Shown one piece after another: positions 11,040 to 22,116 of a stretch of 64,000 bases of DNA. Origin of the DNA: Gremmenia infestans (Eukaryota; Ascomycota; Leotiomycetes; Helotiales; Hamatocanthoscyphaceae); NCBI GenBank assembly GCA_032629725.1, contig JAFEVB010000001.1, positions 248,001-312,000 of the forward strand, read 5' to 3'. The position numbers and the translations under genes were made by a program. The notes beneath the pieces were generated by a model. It worked only from the letters and a program-made list of their open reading frames with translations, ran no database searches and was not told the DNA's origin. Position 1 is the stretch's first letter. Each line of letters opens with the position of its first letter.

Positions 11040-12049
11040 TTACGCCATTGTACTTTGGACTAAAGCAATGGTCTTTTCTGTAAGCAATTGAGCGTCCGCC
11101 GGAAACCGGCCACTAATATAATTGTACTTCTCGTCTTGCACCACAAACCTAGTGCCACGTGAGCATCTAAAACTCGAAATTTGGGTCGACCAGAAGAGAC
11201 TTACGGATTCATGCCCAAGCTATTCTTATATTGCTTATTTGGGTTGTCTAGGCGTTTTCGGACCTGTCAAGGAATTAATTTCTTAATCATGATATAGACT
11301 CTCATTACTGACCGATTCCTCGACATTGTCACTCCCGGCTCCATATGTCTTGTAATAATCGCCGAGGAAAGCTCTGGTTCCCCAAAACGCAACTTGCTCA
11401 AACCGTGTTGGTAGCGCAGTAGTGACACACTCGTGAATAACACTCTTCCCATCCGCGCCCTCTGTTTCAGAAAGAACCATGACGCCGTGACACACAGCTG
11501 CCACCGACTTCGAACTTGGCTTTTTGGTGGCTGGGAAATATGAGGCTAGATGCTTGTGAATAATGGGGGAATCGATAAGTTGCCGGACGCCCTTTTCGTG
11601 TCCTCCAGGAAGGAAGACCAGATTGAAGCTTTCCAGACTGAAATCCGCCGAGGTCCATGAGACCGGGTGTTGGAACTCGGGGGTGACAGACATCTCCTTG
11701 TAGGCATTGACAGCGTCTTTTGTAGCGCCCTAGTATGATTAGCATATCTATCTATCAATTTGCACCCTATGATTGAATCCATTTTGAGGATATAATGTAA
11801 TGCCTACAAGTAATTTCTGAGTAATGCCCTGGAGCATTTTCTTATCGCATTCTGGCGCTTTGCCATTTTCTGTCGCGAATTCAACCTTGAATCCAGCTTT
11901 CTTGAAGGCTGCATATGGCACTGCTGTCTCTGGATAAGAAATGCGCGTCAGTGTATGTCAATGATGGGTTAACATAGACTCGATTGATCCGCACCTGTTG
12001 GGTCGTGACCATAGTCAGACATTGGTATCAAGACCTTGGGGGTGATCAT
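11040..12049 (-). CDS. DJ-1/PfpI (ThiJ) family protein, class I glutamine amidotransferase-like fold
   Basis: Five exons (12049-11995, 11929-11808, 11729-11313, 11263-11205, 11148-11040) give 253 aa; introns are 65, 78, 49 and 56 bp. The protein starts with the strand KVLIPMSDYGHDPTE, contains LPGGHEKGVRQL, and has the nucleophile elbow AAVCHGVM with Cys139 and the adjacent His. The short fourth exon (RKRLDNPNKQYKNSL) and the fifth (EKYNYISGRFPADAQL) were found by family pattern and keep phase. Relatives include Hsp31-type glyoxalase III/deglycase and stress proteins, active in the cytosol on methylglyoxal or damaged proteins. I cannot tell which activity applies; the third catalytic residue was not checked. 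Oriented tail-to-tail with the ACAD fusion gene. Confidence 0.9.
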
Positions 12050-12587
12050 TTTTGACAAGGATCCTCTAAGTCGAAGAGTGTCGGATATATTACGATGGCT
12101 TTCTGTGAATACGAAATCCTGGATCACTACTCCTATATAGCAGAGGGATATGATTAGTCAATAGTGGTTTTGGCAGTCGTTATAATAGCTTGGTAGACAT
12201 GAGTGATGATGCAAAGACAGGATTCATGGCTGCCGAGGCTCATCCTTAACGAGTAAGCACGTGATACTGATATACCCTTTTAGGACCCCCAAAGGTATTC
12301 CTTTATAGTCGTAGTTATCTGCAATCATTATATTGAGGGGGGATTTGAAGTGAGACTATGCTAGGGGGAGCATGTCAATCTCAAACACAATGGGTTTCCA
12401 AAGACTAGCCCTTGGCCCATCTTTCTCTTCTGTTTGGGACCGAAGCTAATATGGGCTTGGGCCGCACCTACTATAGGTAGTATTCTCTAAAACTTAGAAA
12501 AGCAGAACGATATCTTAAAAACATTTTGCACCACACGCAAAATATTAAGCATTCAAGTACAGATTCCAAACATTATTCAACACACGG
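12050..12587. other. Divergent intergenic region
   Basis: Shared upstream DNA of the DJ-1-like gene (minus) and the proposed small gene starting at 12588 (plus). No coding frame recognised. Confidence 0.4.
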
Positions 12588-12945
12588 ATGAAAATCATTA
12601 AAATGGCTCCGGTTAGTACAGAGCACTCTTGCAGGATAATAGTCACTAAGTCGACTTTAGGACCACGAACATAAGTCACGCTGTCCAAAATGCAATGCCT
12701 GCGACTACCACAAGAGCTGGCTGAACAGGTCTATTACCAACGAACACCTTGTTGGTAGTATTATCTTCTTGGTATGGGTGTATTCTATGTACGATGGATT
12801 ATTATATACAAAGTTATTAAATCCTAGAGCAACGCGTTGGGAAATTACTCGTTTGCTTCTCAGGTCTATTAAAGACAACTTCGTTGGGTTCTGGGGAGGA
12901 CTTTCTGTTGGCATATTCAATGCCGTATCCCGCCGCTTCTGGTGA
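12588..12945 (+). CDS. Predicted small two-exon membrane protein with CxxCxxC motif
   Basis: Two exons, 12588-12611 and 12661-12945, joined across a 49-bp intron (GTTAGT donor, CACTAAG branch site, CGACTTTAG acceptor), give 102 aa, or 97 aa from the second in-frame ATG at 12603. An in-frame TAG lies directly before exon 2, so splicing is required. Residues after the junction contain CPKCNACDYHKSW, a possible metal-binding cysteine group, followed by a hydrophobic segment (LVGSIIFLVWVYSMY) and a second weaker one near the C-terminus (FVGFWGGLSVGIF). The 95-codon exon has no ATG near its beginning, so a simple ORF scan misses it. I do not recognise the family. The model rests on phase, splice signals and residue composition only. 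Confidence 0.5.
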
Positions 12946-13645
12946 CCGGCGAGTAGAGCTCTAGCTGGTACAGTCTGAGTCTACAATCTATAGTGGTTTC
13001 GATATACGAAGTCGAATCTAGACAGCAACACTTTTCCATTGATATACAAGTGGCAAGTTGTCTTGGGCTTTCAAGAGGAAGACCCCGAAGACCCCAAACG
13101 CTGGGAAATCTGCACAAGTAAAGCCCAGGGAAGTGTATCTTTTCTGCAGCAAGTGTGTTTTCGCGGTGGTATAGAGATCTTGCTAGGATCTATTGCGAGT
13201 AGAAGGAGAAAATTGTATATTAGCATTAGAGCTCTACTTTTCGCACAAGCAACACACTTATTCTCTTTGACTTTGAGTGTCCCACGTCATCTTGCACACT
13301 ATAAATTAATTGTCGAATTTTCTGCTACGGTCCACCGCGAGTTCCGTTCACTCTGGGCAGGAGCGAACAGGATAGGACGTCAACCCGAAATGTCCGCACC
13401 TCTCGTATTTCTGCTCTTCACGGACCCAGCATCATTATGCCTCGATATGTAATCAACCACGCCATTCGGCAATTGGGAGTGCAGGTCGTTCGGGGGGCAC
13501 CCAAAGCCGGACAACATCTTGGCGTTTTCGCCAGGGCCACAGCAGAGTATGCAGAGAGTCTCGCGGACAGAATCGGGTTTATGGCGGGGGTGGTCGGAGA
13601 GGGGAAGGAGAGAGGGGAGGTAAGTATTCTTATCCACAGCATTCC
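12946..13645. other. Region with unsupported open frames
   Basis: Two overlapping plus-strand frames (13039-13452, and 13437-14039 which runs into the 78-bp repeat) lack recognisable domains. The segment 13437-13620 ends in a consensus GAG|GTAAGT donor and reads protein-like (NHAIRQLGVQVVRG...), so it could be a true first exon, but I found no matching second exon. Confidence 0.3.
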
Positions 13646-13915
13646 GGGGTTTCTATATCTTTATATATTTTTCATATTGTTCTATCCCTCACGGGAGCAG
13701 CGAGGGGGAAAAAGAAAGCTCGCGGGTTTTGTCTCTTCATGCCTTTTTATTGTTTGGTGTGGCAGATGGCTTGAGCTGGAAAGTTTAGAGCGTAAAGAGA
13801 CCGGGGTTTTTGTCTTTTCGCTCGTTTGTCTTCTGTCTGCTGGATGGCTTGAGCTGAGAGGTTTGGAGTGCAAAGTGATCAGGGTTTCTATCTCTTTATG
13901 TGTCTGTCTTCAGTC
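13646..13915 (+). repeat. Imperfect tandem repeat, 78-bp unit, about 3.5 copies
   Basis: Units begin at 13646, 13724, 13803 and 13881, each opening with a GGGTTT-CTATCTCTTT-like block and, in units 2 and 3, continuing with ATGGCTTGAGCTG and a GGTTTGGAG/AAGTTTAGAG block. Spacing is 78-79 bp. Because the unit is a multiple of three, the plus-strand frame that crosses it (13437-14039) reads it as a 26-residue hydrophobic repeat. Copies have diverged substantially, so it is not a recent expansion. Confidence 0.65.
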
Positions 13916-14489
13916 TACTAGAAGCAAGGACAGAAAGCCAGAAGCAAGGCAGACTATGTATAGGTCAGCAAGCAGCGGGCAGAAAACTACAGTTCAGCAT
14001 GGCACACACGTCGAAGAACGATGCAGGCATCCTACCTAGGAGAAGAAGTATACGATAACGAGAGGGAGAGGGAGAAAACAACACACGAAGGGCGACCATC
14101 TAAAGCTACCAGCCATCGAAACCAGACGACAACACACATTACGCAGAGGGATTCGAGCTCTAGGGTGGAGATGATGAGTTGTCGGTGGTCGATACAGAAG
14201 GTAGAAAGAATGATGTGCAATCAGAAGATGAGCTGAACAATGCGGAAATTTGGAGAGATACATGGAGGAATTGGGAGGTAGAAGTTTATTGGGGCCGTCA
14301 AAGAGAGGTAGAAGAGAGTGGACCAGGGACAGGGGGGCCGAGGAGGCGGGGTTGAAAGCCCAGTGCCAGAGGTCGTCGAACAGCCAACAACTCGCGAAAT
14401 AATTTATCATCCACGGACACGAATGAATCGTCGAAGAGTGAGCGGCAGGTCCATACTTGCCAACGCCAAAAAATCCGCGAAAAGATAAA

Positions 14490-15754
14490 CACATTTGAAA
14501 CAAGCTATCGAGACCAGATGCGACTTCATACCCACTGGAAACTTCTGCACACGGCGAAACAAACTTGAAAGTTGGTCGAAGAAGGAAACATGCAGTAGAG
14601 GGAGTTTGGGAACCCCATTGAAATTCCGGCTGAGCTTGTCCAACAATACAAGATTGGAAAGAGGCGGGAAGCTGTTAGCACGTTGCTTGAAACGATCTAC
14701 CAGTCGCTGGTCAATGTCACAGTTATATCTCCGGACTACGAAACACTTATGGTGAGCAACTTCTGCTCAATGAATTGAGGTGTTTCTGATAAATCGAAAG
14801 CTTGCCCAAGCAGTGAGACGTTTGTACAACCCCACTGGGAAACGTTTACCCCTGTCAAGAGTTGTGGAGATCAACCGCCGGCTTGTGAAAGGCTACTCTC
14901 AATACCAAAACGATTCCAGAATGAAACAGCTCAAAGAGTCCGTCGAAAAGTATAACGAACAGCTCAGACTTCTCGGAATCAATGATCACCAAGTAGAGTA
15001 CGCGCGATTCTCGATCTTGCAAGTGGTATCGACCCTCTTCTTTCGCGTGGGGAAGATCTCCATTCTCGCCATAGGCACCGTCCCAGGCCTAGTTTTGTTT
15101 GCGCCAGTCTTCATCGTGTCAAAAGTGTACTCCCACAGAAAATCCAAACAAGACTTGAAAGCGTCAACGGTCAAGCTCCAGGGGCATGATGTGATGGCCT
15201 CATGGAAAGTTCTTATTTCCGTGGCGTTCGCCCCTCTTCTCTACGCTTTATATACCATTGTTCTGACTTACTGGTTCTATCATAACCGCATCCAAGGCTA
15301 TGCACCGGAAAGGATAGCAGAGACAGTCCCCATTTGGATCCTCATTCTCCTCGAACTCGCCTTATTTATCTCAATCACGTTCGCGGCACTCCTGATCGGA
15401 GAGGTGGGGATGGATATCCTCAAGTCTCTTCGACCGCTCGTATTGTGTCACAATCCTACATCTGCAAACACGCTTCCAAGGCTGCGAGCACAACGGGCCG
15501 GGCTTTCGAGAGAAGTCACGGAACTCATTACCAATCTTGCTCCGGAGATATTTCCGGACTGCGACGCAGTCGGAACGATGTATTTTCCCGAGGTTATAAG
15601 CGTATCAACAACCCAGTCACAGAAGCCTCTGCCGCGAAACTCTTCTCTACACAATCTTGCAGACATCGGATTCTTCTCTACACCTCGTGATGGGTCAGGA
15701 ATCGAAGGATTGCGCATGAGCTCGCTCGGTAAGGATGAGAAGAAAATTCAATAG
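14490..15754 (+). pseudogene. 5'-truncated glycerol-3-phosphate O-acyltransferase (Sct1/Gpt2-type) pseudogene
   Basis: The long frame from 14780 to 15754 encodes the C-terminal half of a fungal sn-glycerol-3-phosphate/dihydroxyacetone-phosphate acyltransferase: VVEINRRLVKGYSQY, LRLLGINDHQVEYARFS, then paired membrane segments (LAIGTVPGLVLFAPVF and APLLYALYTIVLTYWFYHN). Upstream, 14602-14751 encodes EFGNPIEIPAELVQQYK and ends ISPDYETLM, joined by a plausible 50-bp intron (14752-14801) to LAQAVRRLYNP. Before that the frame is broken: TAG at 14596 and a one-base shift separate it from a degenerate CDFIPTGNF segment that corresponds to the family's 'IVPTGLNYFHAHKF'. The acyltransferase domain with its HxxxxD and EGG motifs is missing. 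The frame at 14780 has no initiating ATG. An intact enzyme would make lysophosphatidate at the ER. Confidence 0.75.
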
Positions 15755-16549
15755 CTGGGAATATACAATATGAGTTTCCATGTGATCCACAAATCAAGGC
15801 TTTCCCGTCAAGTGAATTCGTCGTCTATCCACAATTCCAATAAGTCATCATCCGCTGAGCCTCGCTCAAGCTACCGCTCCATACATCTCGCGCAGCAGTG
15901 GAGACGTAGCATACATAATAAACACAATTTGGATGCTTTTTAAATGGAATTCAGGCAAGTGGTACAGTCCTGATGATCAATTTTCGATTATAATAGAGGA
16001 TTCTTGGCCATTGATAAATGACACCTTCTGAATTCTTGTGAATACAGCGCCGCGTAACGGATATTGTGTTACACTAAGTGCTGCAGGGTGCATAAAATCC
16101 AAGATACTAATTACAAAGTAAAGTATTTGATTCTTTTCTTTCGAGATTAGAATCCCTAGCATGCCTTGTGACTAGTAATTTTATTTATTCTATGCATTGT
16201 AATGTAGTAGCTGTGCCGCACTGGTGGTATTCTTTGGTTCTTTGGCTTACGTAACATGCGCTTACATTCAGACCTCACTTCATCTCAACATTCACAACCT
16301 TCGTTCTCTATCCGTGAAAATTATTTTGAGCAAAGCTTGGCTGATATGCATATTTCGAAAATTTGCTATTATCATCATCATGGTGTTGACCATATTGTAA
16401 AATCAAATATTACCCAACTGTGGTATAATACTTGTTCTCAGCAGAAGAAAATATGGATAGACTGTCACCGACCAAGATCTGCCTGGAAGGTATATGGCTC
16501 TATCAGTCTCTATATGCTTCTTTTTGGTCGTTGTTATTGCAAAAATTAT
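15755..16549. other. Intergenic, AT-rich
   Basis: 3' flank of the acyltransferase pseudogene. Only short frames without domain features; no RNA gene recognised. Confidence 0.4.
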
Positions 16550-16740
16550 GTTGCAAAGTTCTGCTTCTGCCTTTCCTCTCAAATCTCCGCTGCAAGAATT
16601 TGCCTCTGCATGTTTTTTCCGAAGCCCTGCTGCAATCTTCTGCTTTTGCTTATTGTTCCCAATGCCGCTGCAAGATCCTGACTCTGCTTGTTGTTCCCAA
16701 ATCCCGCTGCAAGATCATGCCTCTTCCTCTTCTTCCACGT
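16550..16740 (+). repeat. 39-bp minisatellite, about 4-5 imperfect copies
   Basis: A GCTGCAAGAT-like core recurs at 16589, 16629, 16667 and 16706 (spacings 40, 38, 39), embedded in TCTGC and TTGTTCCCAA blocks. A plus-strand frame crossing it shows a 13-residue periodicity (PLQEFASACFF / PLQDPDSACCS / PLQDHASSSSS). Copy divergence is moderate and all three forward frames stay largely open, as expected of such a repeat whether or not it is translated. Confidence 0.65.
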
Positions 16741-18353
16741 GTCTCTGCTGAGATGCAGCATTTGCATCTGGTGTGTGGCTACCTATACAGAAGAATCATA
16801 TATCTTTCGAGTGGCTGGTTGTTATCCTCGCGGTGTTGTTGTGTGTGACCAATTGATCCGTCTGTTCCGAATGCTGTGTCGAAACGAAATCGCCCTTGTG
16901 AAATATATCGGCTCGGTATAGTTTCGTTTCAGTACCCCTTTTGCAAAGTCAGTATGCGAAATGTATCCATAGAGGGTGCTTACTCGAAGTATGCCGATGA
17001 TACCGTACTTCATTCGATCCTGAGCTTCAAGATCTCCAGACGAAGTGCCCACGCAGAAGGCCTTGCAATGTTCTTTATGAATCAAGCCCAAGGTCACGCT
17101 TGGTCAAGGCCTGCCGAGGTGGTTCAAGGCGGTCAATGTGGTTTAAAGCTGCAGGCCTGAGGTTGGTGTTTGCGCTAAGGAATTCGTGTTTGTCAAAACA
17201 TTCTCGCGAAGCTTTTCCTGTCTTTTCCTCTCCACCGACCTTGTTAAATACGACTCCGAGATTTTCGCCTCACAGCATTTAAATCTCTCATATTTGTGAG
17301 TATTCCCTATTCTATTATCCCTCTGGTTCATTGGAGCCTTTGAATCACATCTTGAGAGTTGCGAGCATTTTGTCAAGTTTTCAAGTCTGTTTAGTGGGTG
17401 GGTGGTGGGTGGTGGTTGGTGGTTGGTGGCAGTTGTCGACCCTCTCTACGATCTATTCGACAGCGATATCATATACGACTGCAAAGGAACATATATCAGA
17501 GGGCATGGACATACAGCAGATGGAGATCACACATGGGCATTTCAATGTTGGATTTGTGCGGCGATTGAATGTCAGAGACACAGTTGTTACGTGACGTGGT
17601 TCTCAACGCTGATGCTTTTGGCAAGTTGTCGAACTCGCATTCACCCTTTTTGTTGCAACAGTCCTTTCCGACAGATCATCAATGAAGCACATGTAGTTAT
17701 GTGTCAAATATTTTTATGGCATAGTCCATCAGTTTATTTCCGAGGGAGCCTGGTTGTGATGAAGCAAGCTGTCAGAGTGCCACAAGTTTCTTTTTGCACT
17801 ATGGTTTTTGTCCTTGGCTTTTGTTTGGGTTGGATATACATGTTTGTTTGAGGTCCCAATCATTATGAAGCCTCGAACAGGCTTTCACAGTCTGCACGGA
17901 TCATCACAAGCTGCCGGCTCTGGATGCGGCATGCATTTCCTCTTTTATCCTTGTTTGAGTCTCTTCTTCACCATCAATTGGTGTCGAAGCTCTGTGATAT
18001 CAGCAAGCGATTGATACCAGGCCAACCGTTCTGCCTTGGAGGCTGGGTGGAACTATTACTCGAGCGTGTTTCAAATCAAATCAGTTTGCGAGGAGCCGTC
18101 CATTTGTTAATGGTGCGATGCCCAAAGCCGCTTCCCAGATATGTTTACGTTACGCTGTCCATATCTTTCATTTGGCTTGTTACGGAGCCAAAGGTTGACA
18201 AGGTTTTCAAGACCCTACTACAGAAAGCTCGCACCTCTCAAGTTCAACTCTCAAATGCCGGAGAGACTATCAGGAAAAACGCTAACCGTATACTTATAGA
18301 ATATACAACATTTCTTACCTCTTTCTGCGTGGTCCCGGTACTATCTGGTTTCT
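16741..18353. other. Long intergenic region upstream of the helicase gene
   Basis: Contains a GGT/GGTT-rich low-complexity tract at about 17396-17432. A 189-codon plus-strand frame (17924-18493) runs into the following tandem repeat but has no recognisable domain. No RNA gene seen. Confidence 0.35.
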
Positions 18354-18610
18354 TCTTCTATTTACAAAAGATTATCCGAAAGGGTATTTTTTTACTTAGG
18401 TTCGCCCCAGGGTGTCCTTATTTTTTACAAAAGATTATCCGAAAGGATACCTTTTCCCTAGGTCAGCCTGTTCGGCGTCCTTCTACTCTTTAAAAGATCA
18501 TCCGCAAGGATACCTTTTCCCTAGGTCTGCCTGTTTAGCGTCCTTCTCCACAATAACAAAAGTTATCCTCTGGGATACCTTTCTTTGGTCAGTCTAATCG
18601 GCGTCCCTTC
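18354..18610 (+). repeat. Tandem repeat, about 63-bp unit, four copies, directly upstream of the helicase start
   Basis: The block ACAAAAGATTATCCGAAAGG followed by ATACCTTTTCCCTAGGT-C-GCCTGTT-GGCGTCCTTCT recurs with AAAAG at 18366, 18429, 18492 and 18558 (spacings 63, 63, 66). The last copy ends about 15 bp before the proposed start codon at 18626, so the array probably lies in the 5' UTR or core promoter. In one frame it reads as a 21-residue repeat (KDYPKGYLFPRSACSASF). Confidence 0.75.
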
Positions 18611-18625
18611 AAATCAAAAATTCCA

Positions 18626-21600
18626 ATGTCTTCTTCCAACACCCCCAACTCCACTGGGCAGTCTTCGTCTAACCTTCCCAATGTGCCACCCGAAATAGTA
18701 CTTACGGCAAGAATTATAATCAGCAAAATAAGGTATGGGAATCAGCGATTCGGGAGCACTACGCTGAGCGAAGAGGAGGAGATACTCCCAGAGAAGAGAA
18801 ATTCCGAAAGTGGTTCAACGACAAGCAAGATTGTTTGGTGATGATATGCCCTCCAACTGGCATCAACCTGACCGCAAAGATTTATGGTGCTGGCCACAAA
18901 CTCGGATCTATTAAATGTAGCCATAGCTTCTATACCGAGAACCCAGCTGTCCTGTTCCACATCCGGTCCGGAGCACACGCTGCAATGTTTCCCGTCAACG
19001 CGGAGTTGATGATTACGACACCAGCTGATCTCAAGCCAGTTATCTGCCGCGCAACAATTCCCTTTGCTGGAATGAATGGAGATACCGTCAAGAAGATTCT
19101 GTCTAGCAACCTTGGTGTCACTGTCACTGATCATCAATTATCTACCATGTTGAAATACGCAGACGGCCCTACAAATATTCAATACAAGGGTCTAGAACTC
19201 TTTTCACTTGCTATGGGCAATACTCCGCTTTGGCTCAACCGTGGCAGCATGAGAGCTCCTCCTGTTGAATCCTACGACTTTGCCAGAGAGACTGTGGCGT
19301 GCAATCGGATTTTGGTCGTTAGACACATCTGGTTCCCAAATACCTTTGTTCACCAGGCTATCGATGACCGCTTCAATGCCTGCTTCAAGAACGGCATCTA
19401 CCCCTACTCTCGCCGAAGCTGGACAGTGGATCAGGATGGCAAACGTTACTCGGATTTTTTTGTACCTAAAGGATCTAATCAACTTCTTCCTCACCAAAAG
19501 TGGATGGGTTTACTAGATGACGAGGATTCATACGCTAGTCACCGGGCAACAAAATACTTCACCTCATTCAAGGAATTTGAGTCCATTCTTTCTTCCGAGT
19601 TGATCTGGGATCGCCAAGCTCAGGATACGATGATCCGCAAGTTATTTAACCCCGAGATCGCACACTCGGTGCGATGCGTCTCCGAGAACAACTTCTGGCT
19701 CTTTCACGTAACGCTGAACAAGGGTGATGCAAAGCACATTCCTACAATGTCTGTTGGCACTTGGGTCAAGATGAAGCTGGTTCCTCGCGTTGCTAAAGTG
19801 GGAAGCAAGTTTTTGATGACCTCGAGTGCAAGCGGCCCGGTACTTGCGCCTAACGGGATACTTCCATTTAGAACAAAGGCCACCGATGGCGAATCCACGG
19901 AATTTAATACCGAACCCGAGGCTAATTACCCAGAGTATACATGCAGAGTTCTCAGCAACTATACGTCCTGTGACTTTGTTATGGGCTGTGCAATCTCTAG
20001 AGCAAGCATGCAATCTAACAGGTTCACCCACCAGGGCGAAGCAGATGTGATCTTAGAGGTTACACAGAATACGCTGCCTTGTGATCATCAGTTAGCAGCC
20101 GTTGCCGGACTTGCTACTACAGATCCTAGCAGCAACCTGGGTAGAGTTCTCCTTAACATGGATTGCAGGTCTTCCAGCCTCCACCATGGCAAATCTTTGG
20201 AGGACCTCGCTAAGGAGAGAAAATTGCCATCACACGTTCTAGAGGCCTTGGGGAAATACGAGACGATTTGTGGTTTGAACAAGGAACAGGCTGAAAGCTC
20301 CCGCAAAGTCTTTCAAGGAACCAGTGGATTTACCATCATCCAAGGTCCTCCTGGTACTGGAAAATCCACCATGGTAGCCTATAAAGCTGTTCGCGCTGCG
20401 GCTATGGGTTTCACTGTGGCAGTTACCGCGCCAGCAAAAGTTCCAACCGTCTCCCTTGCCGAAACCATTGTCATGGAAATGAGCTCGTACGGTTCGTGCT
20501 TAGGCTTGGAAGATGATCCATTCAAGGTCGTGTTCATGCCTACCAGAGCACAAGTTGGCACGGAGCTCATGGATCTTTTGACTAGTATTGTTGAAGAAGA
20601 TGATGGCAACGAGCTGATGCATGATTACAAGCTGTGGTCCCATCTGATCAAGCTAGTGCAGCAGAAGGCCCGGGACGGGAATGCTGAGGCACAGGAATGG
20701 TTGCAACTGAAGGAAAAGGCAGTTAAAGGCGAAAGCCTTTCATTCAAGGAGAAGAGGGCCTGGTCGACGGCTGGTCTGAGATGGGCACCCCAAGTCTTCA
20801 AAGATGCAAACATCGTCATCTCCACCTGCAACAACCATGCCATTGAGTGGTTAGCTGATTGGGAAGCCGAAGTCAACATCATCGATGAGGCTGCCTTTGC
20901 GACTGAGCCCGATGTGTATGTTCCGATCAACAAGCATAAGAATTCATGCAAGCAGCTTGTCTTGGTTGGGGATCACATGCAATTCAGAGCAGTATGCAAG
21001 TCTGTAGGAATGCAAGAGTTTTCCAATCAATATGGAACCTCTCTCTTTGAGAGACTGGTCGGCACAGATGATCAAACCCCGGACCTACCTTTTCAAAAGC
21101 TGATGGAGAACTACCGCATGCACCCCGATATCTGCGAATTCCCGGCAAGTGTATCATACGGTGGGATGTTGTGCAATGAAATGACCGAGACGGAACAACC
21201 AATCATGTGGCAAGTCTGGAAGTCCTTCCTTACTAATTCCGAATATGGAAAAAAGATCATGGCACTACGTCGCATCGAAAAAGGAATTTATGACGGAAAG
21301 TCAAACAGCCTTCATCGCCTGTTTATGCATAGCGGAGGGTACTCGGGACTAAAGGAGGGCTCTTCGTCTCCAGTGAACTTTGGCAATATCAATATGGTTG
21401 TGGAGCTGCTTCGACTTTTCACCGAATATATGAAGTCTGTGTCATTTGATCCTTATCAGTCCGAGAAGGAGACTCTTAGTATCCAGGTACCCTACAAGGC
21501 TGATTTGAACGAGATCATTTACCAGATTCGCCTTCGATTGGGTGAACAGGTTGCCGATTGGGTCGTTGTCAAGACCGTCGACAGTATTCAAGGTGGCCAG

Positions 21601-22116
21601 AGTATCTTGAGTTGGCTGGTTCTTACCCGTGCAAATTCCAACCGTGGTAGCGACATAGGCTTCTTGTCTCGATGGAATCGAATGAATGTTGCCCTTACCA
21701 GAGGCAAGCAATCACTTGTCTGTTTCGGAAACGTCGATTGTTGGATGAAGGAATTCCAGATTTTTTGGGGCAGGGACAAGACTAAGAATTGGGCTTTATG
21801 GTTGATGGATCTTTTCAATAAGGGTGACGTTGTCGATATGGTCAAGCTGCATCCCGCATACAGCACAATCTGTGTTGAGAGATTACCCTCAGGCCCGGGA
21901 GATTGGCGCGATCTAAACACCTGGCAAAAGATCCAACCTGCCTCCGAACACAGGAGATTGTACGCACAAGATAAGAAGCTTTTGACTATCAGTTTTCGCG
22001 AAAGCACAGCTGACTGCCTGGAAGCTCTGAAGAACCTTCGTGGCAAATCCAGGGAAGTTGTAAACCAGGCTCGAGAGGCTAGGGGATTGCACCGGCTTGG
22101 GGCCAATCAAAACTAA
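18626..22116 (+). CDS. Superfamily 1 helicase, Upf1/Nam7/Sen1-like (DNA2/NAM7 family)
   Basis: A long frame (18835-22116, 1093 aa from its first Met) carries a complete SF1 motor. Counting from 18835: motif I GPPGTGKST near residue 504, motif II DEAA near 684, motif III LVLVGDHMQF, then LMENYRMHPDI (motif IV region), TVDSIQGGQS and a motif VI-like MNVALTRGKQSLVCFGN. The frame is open back to 18670 and reads protein-like before 18835, so the true start is probably the ATG at 18626, joined by a weak intron (18683-18723, phase 0) to give about 1149 aa. The roughly 500-residue N-terminal region is not one I recognise. Relatives are RNA or RNA/DNA helicases in decay, transcription termination or small-RNA pathways. 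The role here is unknown; start-exon confidence is low. Confidence 0.85.

Noticed and set aside
13039..13452. 137-codon plus-strand frame
   Set aside because: No recognisable motif, and composition differs from the confident genes; overlaps the frame at 13437 in another phase.
17924..18493. 189-codon plus-strand frame leading into the 63-bp repeat
   Set aside because: No domain, signal or splice partner; part of its length is the tandem repeat, which stays open in frame by periodicity.
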